Part shown: piece after piece, positions 56,918-64,000 of the stretch
Position numbering within the stretch: position 1 is the first letter of the stretch
Layout: each line of letters opens with the position of its first letter
DNA from: Vandiemenella viatica
Lineage: Eukaryota > Arthropoda > Insecta > Orthoptera > Morabidae
Assembly (NCBI GenBank): GCA_031002005.1
Contig: CM061919.1
Location: forward strand, 170,483,121 to 170,547,120
DNA: 64,000 nucleotides
Direction: 5' to 3'
Notes under the pieces: generated by a model
What the model was told of the DNA's origin: nothing
The model's input: the letters and a program-made list of their open reading frames with translations, nothing else
Databases searched by the model: none
Translations under genes and position numbers: made by a program

Positions 56918-58194
56918 CGAGGGTGAGTCAAATGAAAACCTTAAATATTTTTTTTAAAATATTATTTATTAAGTGGTTATTTAAGTGGTACAAAGCTGTA
57001 TCACTTTTCAACATAATCTCCCCCACGCTCAATGCAAGTCCTCCAACGCTTAAAAAGTGCATAAATTCCTTTAGAACAAAATTCTTTTGGTAGTCCGCGC
57101 AACCACTCATGCACCGCGTGGCGTATCTCTTCATCAGAACGGAACTTCTTTCCTCCCATTGCTTCTTTGAGTGGTCCAGACATATGGAAATCACTTGGGG
57201 CAAGGTCTGGTGAGTATGGTGGATGAGGAAGACACTCAAAATGCAGGTCTGTGATTGTTGCAACTGTTGTACGGGCAGTGTGAGGCCTTGCATTGTCATG
57301 TTGCAAAAAGACACCTGACGACAGCAATCCACGTCGCTTTGATTTGATTGCAGGCCGAAGATGATTTTTAGGAGATCTGTGTATGATGCACTGGTGACAG
57401 TGGTCCCTCTAGGCATGTAATGCTCCAAAATGACGCCTTTTTCGTCCCAAAAGAGAGTCAGCATAACCTTCCTTGCTGATGGTTCTGTTCGAAACTTCTT
57501 TGGTTTTGGTGATGAGGAATGGCGCCATTCCTTGCTCGCTCTCTTCGTTTCCGGTTGGTGGAAGTGAACCCAGGTTTCGTCCCCAGTAACGATTCTTGCA
57601 AGGAAGCCATCACCTTCTCGTTCAAAGCGCCGAAGAAGTTCTTCACAAGCATCAAAACGTCGTTCTCTCATTTCAGGAGTCAGCTGCCGTGGCACCCATC
57701 TTGCAGACACTTTGTGAAACATGAGCACAGCATGCATAATGTGGTGTGCTGAACCATGACTAATCTTTAAACATGCTGCAATGTCATCCAGTGTCACTCG
57801 GCGGTTTTCCAATTCTATGGTTTCAACTGCTGCAATGTTCTGTGGAGTCACAACTCGTTGTGCCTGACCTGGACGAGGAGCATCTTCCACTGAAGTCACA
57901 CCATTTGCGAACTTGCTACTCCATTCGTAGACTTGCTGCTGTGAATTTCAATAGGTTTCACACCTTCACTACTCAGAAACCGAATAACAGAACGCTGTTC
58001 TTCCCTGATGCAAGTCTCAAGTAGGGCAGCCATCTTTATACTGATACTGCGACGGTATTTGTGCATCTGCACTATGCTGCCACCTACAGGCCATTCTGCA
58101 CGCTGCTTGTAGTACGCTTACCAACTTACAGGAGAACGGCGCGAAATTACAATTTTTTATTACAAATTTAAGGTTTTCATTTGACTCACCCTCG
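56918..58194 (-). mobile_element. Near-complete mariner element
   Basis: Perfect 29-bp TIRs starting cgagggtgagtcaaatga (56918-56946 and inverted 58166-58194) are flanked by TA (56916-56917 and 58195-58196). At 1277 bp it has full mariner length. The transposase occupies the minus strand. Long perfect TIRs and few lesions indicate a young copy. Confidence 0.92.
57001..58033 (-). pseudogene. Mariner transposase, two lesions
   Basis: The enzyme would cut and rejoin DNA at the TIRs through a DD34D catalytic triad. The frame starts at ATG 58033 (MAALLETCIREEQRSVIRFL, helix-turn-helix). A deletion with frameshift follows after VKPIEIH near 57950, and the frame resumes at QQVYEWSSKFANG. From 57899 it is open through a second helix-turn-helix, the linker WVPRQLT and GDETWVHFHQPETKR with the first catalytic Asp (about 57590). 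A second frameshift lies near 57340. The last part (57327-57001) carries FLQHDNARPHTA with the second Asp and PYSPDLAPSDFHM with the third, ending RGGDYVEK-stop. All three catalytic Asp are present, but the frames are not continuous. Confidence 0.88.
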
Positions 58195-58198
58195 TATA

Positions 58199-58371
58199 TT
58201 TCCCGTTGCCTAAATTAGAGCTCTTTTTTGCAAGGAGTTTCTGCTGCTCTTTAGATTTCATGCTCTTGAGTTTCTTCGTCACTGTGGTATCATCCATCGA
58301 ATATTTTTCGCCAAGGATCTTTAGGACATCCGTCTTCTTGATCTTGTTAACATAGTTTTTATTTTTAGCTT
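58199..58371 (-). pseudogene. MADF/Myb-like domain fragment
   Basis: Directly beside the mariner, the minus strand is open for about 57 codons: KIKKTDVLKILGEKYSMDDT, then TVTKKLKSMKSKEQQKLLAK. This resembles the second half of a MADF/SANT-like DNA-binding domain common in insect transposon-related and regulatory proteins. A stop precedes it, and the mariner cuts it at the 3' side. Whether it was an exon or part of an older transposon is not clear. Confidence 0.35.
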
Positions 58372-59039
58372 AAACATACATTTATATTTGTTTCTATCAT
58401 GATTTTATAGAGAGACCAGCTGATTGCTATTATTTAACATCATGAACCTACAATGCTGGTTCTCAGTGATTGCGCTTATAGTTCGGTACCCCAGAGCTCT
58501 TGGAATTTTGATGAATTCTATTTGATCAAATGAGCTTTGCTAAGGATTTCCGTGGTTCGAAATCCACGTTACTCTGTAGGTCCAGCCGCGACAAAAGCGA
58601 AAGATAAAGTTAAAAGAGCTAAGCAATAAAATAAATGAAACACGTTGAGCAGACATATTTACTTAATTATTTTTTAATTGATGAATCTGCCCGGTATTTC
58701 CCTTCATAGTTTCGAACACATGAATGTTGTGATACGCACACCCGTCTCTAACTTTGCAGTGAATCGCTAAGTAATAGTGACATTAATAGCTCTGCCAATA
58801 AAATTTAAACCTCATTAATTACGCAGGTTGGAAATTTGCAAGATGTAAGGTACCTATTAGCTCACCAAAAGCTATCCCCAGTAGTAATATACTCTATAGA
58901 TCGGTTTTGAAGTTGCTTATATAGAAGATAAAAAACTTACGTAAGTAATTTTCAACTTGAATGGATTTCCCTGCATTCATTTCCACGACTAAAGCTCATT
59001 ATAAGAATCATTTTTAAATGTATTAATTATGTCCGGTAA

Positions 59040-59910
59040 AAATTAGTTTAAGACATAAGTTGGTTTGTTTAAGTTTAAAACCAAGCAGTTAGGAAAGCTA
59101 AAATCTAAGATTCGAAATAAGTTTGAACTGAGTAAAGTCACAGTCGATCTCTTATCACTAGCTATAGTCAGCACTGTCTAGCATAATTTAAAAGTAAAAT
59201 TAACTAATTAGGCCAAATTTAATTACCACTTTTAATTAAGAGGAAAAATAAAGTTTTTAACTAAAAGGAATATAATTGAGAAATTTATTTCAGAAGGTAG
59301 CCAAAATTGAGACGATTACGTAAATATGGTGGTTTCTGTAAAAAATTTAAGCATCGGTAAGATAATTAAGATTTTGAAGATAGATTGTCAAATTAAATTA
59401 AATTAAATCAAATTAAAATTGCAATGGAGCGCATGTTTATTGTTGAGGAAGTACGGCAAATAACGAATTAAATCAAAATAGATAGAACAAGGTATCAGGA
59501 AGTCCATGTGGTAATTGCAAGTTAAACCATCAAGTATATTTGGAGATATTAATTTTGAAAAGATTTTGCTGACCTCATAGAAACTGGAAAGTTGATAAAA
59601 GAACCTGCAGTCATCTTCGATTGGTTTGCGGAGCGAACTGCTCCACGCGGGTCGTTGGAGCGGCACATAGTAACATGCCGTAATTGTTATCTCACTTTGG
59701 GGGCCTTTGTGAGTGTTTGTCTTCTCGAGTGAATGTGCTTAACCCGTCAATCTTCTATGAAACAGTTCTCCGATGCTTTGGTACCGACAATGTAAGAAAG
59801 AACTTTTCAAGAATATAAGTACTTTATGATTCGAAAACTGTGTCAAGTAAACTTATTTAATGTACCCTTCGCGTTTAGGGTGTATAATACAAACACGTTG
59901 CGACCGCATT
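59040..59910. repeat. LTR-like interspersed repeat, copy B
   Basis: Diverged relative of the repeat at 46.15-47.26 kb, with agtcagcactgtc, ttttaattaagag, gatagaacaaggta/gatagaacaggatg and agatattaatt in the same order. It ends near acacgttgcgacc (about 59893-59905), reminiscent of attgtggcgacc in copy A. The two copies lie 12.8 kb apart in the same orientation, but the DNA between is unrelated, so they are independent insertions. Confidence 0.45.
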
Positions 59911-60188
59911 ATTAAATATTAAGGTACCAGAAGGCTACACAGGTCATGAGCTTGATTGTTCACAGTTTAGGCAAAGTGTTGATACCGCCAGCAATAGCTT
60001 TACCCACTCCCATGCATCATATCGAAGCAATAAATTCTAAGAGGTTAGATCCATTTTTTGAAAGGTGGAAGATGTTGTGCAATCCTCTATATTGCTTTCC
60101 TGGAGTTAAATATTCCTTATAAATTGGCTGATTTTTTTTTGGTGGACTTTTAGTGTTGAGTGTCCAAGCCGCTGGATTCTTTCTTTAG

Positions 60189-60412
60189 GCTTACGAGAAT
60201 TATGTATAACAATGCAACAAATTGAAAATAAAGGAGAGAAAAAGATTTTAAGAGACAGAAACACAAGTCTTAAACTAAAAACAAATGTACGAAAACAATA
60301 TACCATAAGTGACAAAGAATGGGCAGCCAGGTCAGAACGAATGAAAAAGTTTTGGAAACAGAAGAAGAAACTGAAGAACAAATCTTCTTCCAGTACCGTT
60401 AAGACATAAATG
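60189..60412 (+). pseudogene. RTE-type LINE C-terminal fragment
   Basis: An open frame starting LRELCITMQQIENKG and ending KEWAARSERMKKFWKQKKK then a stop at 60409. It matches in order and spacing the C-terminus of the tandem RTE LINE, whose end reads DLRELQITEVMLKNG, then ERKKRSDRMKKYWEKKK. It is preceded by ttctttctttag, which mimics a splice acceptor, and followed by AATAAA at 60463. The LINE match is the better explanation than a host exon. It is a third RTE lineage copy in the window, diverged from the tandem. Confidence 0.65.
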
Positions 60413-61239
60413 CATATGGACTGATTCAAGTGTTCTAATATGGACATAAAATATGTAATACTAATAAAACAGGATGAATAAATTAAGAAGATTCTGGTCA
60501 TTTCTATAACAAGGATTATTAAATTTTCTTCTTGAAATAAAAGGCTTTATCTAGCAATACAGAGAAAAAATGTAAAGAGTGTTGCATTCCATATTTCCAA
60601 TATTAGTTTCACCCGGTAGATAATAAACCCGATATAATATTGCCTGAAAAGAAATGAACGTGAGTTAGAGATTAAAAGTTCATAAACTGTTTCAAATTAA
60701 ATTCAATTAGTCACACATATCATGAAATCGACAAACAGCACTCTCACAAGGTAAAAAATACACTTTTCCAAAATTGAAAAATGACTTTTTCTGTTTAATG
60801 TGTTTGCCATCAGTTGATTTACTTGTACGTAAATTGCAATCGCGTTAAGCATCTTAAACAATAATACATTTTATTATAATTACCATTTGGGAATCCATTT
60901 TCTCGAAGTAAAAAATAAAAAATAGTATCAAAAGTAAATCGTGTAAATAAATATAAAACGAGGACCGCTATCGTGCGGCTATTTGTAACCACAGATGAGA
61001 CTACATGGAAACAGAGGAAAAATATTTTATGCGCTAATCTATGGAGCCAAAACCAAAGATGTTTTAGCTTATATCAATTTTCTCGTCGTAAAAGTTCATT
61101 TATCGTTCAGAACTGCCCAGGAAGTGTGGTTTCGTAATAATTAACATCATGATGCAGAAGGAGCTTTCTCATCTCATAATAACTATGATGTAATCAGTGT
61201 GATACAGCGAACTGTTCATTGCAGTGTATTAAGAGCCGC

Positions 61240-61640
61240 AATGGGATTCATTGGGAGACAGGGGGAGGGTTGAAGAGTGTTTTGGGAGTGTACAAGATGT
61301 ATATTGGTCACGAGGATTGGAGATATATTGGTAGAAGAACTGGGAGTAGTATATGGAAGGAAAAAGATGACCATGACCACAAGCTATAATTTGATTTCAG
61401 GCATAAGAAAGAGGAAAAAGTTTCTTTAGTAGGTAAGGCAGCAAGGGACTGCAATAAAATAGAAAGGGAAGGTTTAAATAATTTATCAGAAACGCTAAAA
61501 GAATTTAAAATTCTTAAAATGCAAATTTAGGTGGGTGGGGAAATTACATTCCAAAAATTTGAGTTTAAAAGAGAAAATGAAAAACAGGTGTGTAGGGAAA
61601 TTGCTACAGGAGCATGCTCTCGATCTAAATTAAATTTATA
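61240..61640 (+). pseudogene. LINE family J 3' end
   Basis: WDSLGDRGRVEECFGSVQDVY-type sequence with stops, then KDDHDHKL-FDFRHKK near 61370-61410, and GKAARDCNKI, follow the C-terminus of the 44-kb LINE copy. The 3' UTR words gtgtgtagggaaattgctac and aggagcatgctc close it. Only the last 400 bp of the family remain. Confidence 0.65.
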
Positions 61641-61869
61641 TTTCTACAGAGCACAATTACATTTCCCACATTTGCTCCATGGATGACACCATTTTTTACA
61701 CTACATTCTATCTAATTCTACCGTAATGATCCAGGGATGACACAAATAATTTTCTTCGGAATTTCAAGGAATATGAAAAAAAAACTTATATCCAAAAACG
61801 CCATTGTGTATTTGAGAGAGTGGATAAATTCATATTGACTGGATAATATAATCAGTAGAAAAAGACTGA

Positions 61870-62340
61870 AGAAGAAGAAACTGCCTTAAAACTCACGCAA
61901 GACAGTAACAACAAAGATTTATAGCATTCTGGGCAAAAAGTAGACCCTACGCAACAGTAATTAAACTGGAGACACTATATGGATCGAAAACCTGACAATT
62001 AATAAAAGGCGACGGGGGAGGAAGAGGCAGTAAGAATTGGAGAAGAAATAAACGGAAATAATTAAGAAAATATTAAGCCACAGAATTGCATAGATATACT
62101 ACCTTTTGCAGAATGAAGAAAAATGAAGATTTAAACGAGAACTTAGATAAAATTGTAGGCAAAATAAAAAGACTAAAATTTTATAGTAAAAATATTCGAA
62201 TTTAGAAGTCTGATTCACACTTCAAAATATCTGGTAATCCAATCAAAACTACAACCCAGGAGAGTGATGTCAAACATTCAGTGACAGGAACATCAATATA
62301 TGTATGGCGCTTGGAGAAGAGGGAAAAAAAAGTAGATCTT
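61870..62340 (+). pseudogene. RTE-type LINE 3' remnant
   Basis: Traces of TVIKLETLYGSKT near 61955-61990 (compare TVIKPEALYAAETL of the tandem RTE) and of MKKNEDLNENLDKIVGKIKR near 62115-62175 occur in the order expected downstream of the RT. Stops are frequent. Confidence 0.5.
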
Positions 62341-64000
62341 AGAGTCCAATCGAATTTAAACGGTCAAATTCTAAATAGAAAGCAATTACATCACTTGTTG
62401 GCAACTTTACACAAAATCCCAACCTGTTCTACCAAAATAATATTATCTTAGAAACATCGACTTGGTTAATAACGTCAAAAGTTAGATTGAAATAACGTAC
62501 GACTCAGATACAAGTAAACACACAAAATGCTTCGCCATATCAATCTCTTGTAATAACAAAATTCTTAATAGTCCACGCAGCACACAGTATTATTTAAAGT
62601 CTAATATCAGATACGGTATGATGTTGCCATCTACATTAAAACCGCAATTAGACTACCGCACAGGTAATATATTCACCGTATCGCAATGTAAATTTGATCC
62701 GTGGTTTTTGACGCTTTGCATTATATTCCTGTTCCTTACACATACAACACGTATACCACAGCATTTGCTGCCTATTTTCAACTGACAGAAGGTTATTAAC
62801 GTGGGACATTTCCTTCGAATATTCTTCTGTAATGTCAATTTTCTGTTGGTTTGGATTTATTTTTTGCTATATGTCTGTCGGAATAGACAGGGGTCTTTTA
62901 TGTTTAGCAAATCTGGTATTATATTGCCCTACTCTTGATATTGATGGGTTTGATGATTTTCACGCTGTTTGGTTGAAGACTCATACGATCTTCTGTATTC
63001 TTTCTCGAAGCATCGGAATACCTTCAGTAGTGTGCAGGTCGGTGGTAGGTAATTGGATGGGGAAGTGCGATGCCCTTCGTAATTGTAGATTCCTCATCGT
63101 CTGTGGCGTGGTTATACAGGACTAAGGCGCGTATCCTCACACTCCATTGCTGGACGAAACCGGCATTGCAGCTAGAAAGCTTAAGGGTCAAATTACAACT
63201 TCTGCTAATCCTTGGCGTAACTCCTCCATATGGCGTAAACAGGAGAGACGTCTGTCTAACTTGATACCGTAGTACTTTGACGGTGGTTCTTCACATTTCT
63301 TTACCACTTATTTGAAGAATTACTTCTGGAATTCACAGACGGTTTCGTTTCCCCAGGTGCCTCGTCAGAATAATTGTTTGGATCTTCCTGGTGATTAGTG
63401 TTATCCTCCATCGTTTGGCCTATGCTTCATTTTCTTGTAGGACTTCTTGCAATCTAAGGAAATTAATAGCTCTCTTCTGTGGGCCTTGAAGAAGGCTGTA
63501 TCGTTCTTAGAGAGCGCATTACGAACAATCTCAGGAACCGTCTTGTCAGTGGTGTACAGATGGTACAGCTTAGGTCCCAAAGCCTACCCTTGTAATATAG
63601 TAACAGCTTTTTAAAATTCGAATGAGGAGAGGAAGTGAAACCTCTAGCATTGCAAATGAATTATATAACCATAGACTTGATATTAAAAGACTTTTTGAAC
63701 CAAAATCTGACCTGTACCGTGTCCTAAAAAAAATTGAACAACCAAATCAAATGGAAAGTTTCATAAATACTTCCACTGATAATACGATTAAAATGAAGCA
63801 TTGTGATGTAATTTTTACAGGAACGTGGAATTTCACTTAGGACAGATAGTAAGTTTAAAAACTTTATTTACCATGTGGTTAGAAGAAAGTCGGTGACGTT
63901 ACACAATATGCCGGCACATGTGGGCAGACAATGATTTCCACCAGACTTATTTAAAACAATTTATTATTAAACAAAATTTAATTAAGGCAACGCATTTTTA
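62341..64000. other. No recognised gene at right edge
   Basis: On the minus strand, 63560-63330 looks coding-like (GPKLYHLYTTDKTVPEIVRN, then MEDNTNHQEDPNNYSDEAPG in another frame), possibly a retroelement protein. On the plus strand the frame 63622-63840 (SSIANELYNHRLDIKRLFEP) has no match I know. Neither can be assigned. Confidence 0.3.

Noticed and set aside
60189..60409. Apparent host terminal exon with splice acceptor, stop and AATAAA
   Set aside because: The translated end matches, motif by motif, the C-terminus of the RTE LINE at 20.9-27.3 kb (LREL-IT, then a Ser-x-x-Met-Lys-Lys-x-Trp end), so it is a LINE fragment.

Overview
Kind of organism. The window is AT-rich eukaryotic DNA, interrupted by introns and dominated by transposable elements. 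It looks like an arthropod nuclear genome, most likely an insect. The mix of RTE-type and Jockey/CR1-type LINEs, mariner, hAT, pogo/Tigger, Transib and Helitron elements, with tRNA-like SINE heads, would fit a repeat-rich polyneopteran such as a grasshopper or stick insect. That placement is inference. There are no bacterial operons, ribosome binding sites or CRISPR arrays.

Host genes. Only two are recognised with confidence. (1) The terminal exon of an XK-related (XKR) membrane protein lies on + at 4331-5229. (2) Two consecutive exons of a roadblock-type dynein light chain (DYNLRB/robl) lie on - at 52339-52261 and 45563-45396. They are split by a 6.7-kb intron packed with transposons. The exons are small and do not stand out as open reading frames; splice sites and phase give them away. 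A group of - strand reading frames at 48.46-49.32 kb lies in that intron and is unexplained.

Layout. 0.8-4.0 kb: a hAT element and two adjacent mariners, just upstream of the XKR exon. 5.9-11.5 kb: a decayed pogo/Tigger element that has itself received a foldback element with tRNA-like arms, another foldback, Helitron-like DNA and a complete small Helitron. 12.6-16.7 kb: a hAT element, tandem repeats, a foldback and LINE debris. 20.9-27.3 kb: two head-to-tail copies of a young RTE-type LINE. 27.6-38.6 kb: LINE fragments, a nested LINE-in-LINE, and a Helitron enclosing a dimeric satellite. 40.4-43.4 kb: a second Helitron-like element, on -, enclosing a different dimeric satellite. 43.7-52.4 kb: a LINE 3' half and then the DYNLRB gene region, whose intron holds a TIR element with 3-bp duplications, an LTR-like repeat, two short hAT-type elements and an antisense LINE reverse transcriptase. 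53.7-55.7 kb: a Transib-like element with perfect 35-bp TIRs beginning CACAGTG and a CGGCG target duplication. 56.9-58.2 kb: a nearly complete mariner. 59-64 kb: more LINE and LTR-like remnants.

How it fits together. Most of the window is a record of successive insertions, and target duplications allow several element boundaries to be set to the base. The most unusual signals are the two Helitron-like elements that each carry a two-monomer higher-order satellite, the Transib-like element with RSS-like ends, the 3.155-kb tandem RTE duplication with homopolymer-type differences, and a 29-bp perfect palindrome flanked by an 8-bp direct repeat.
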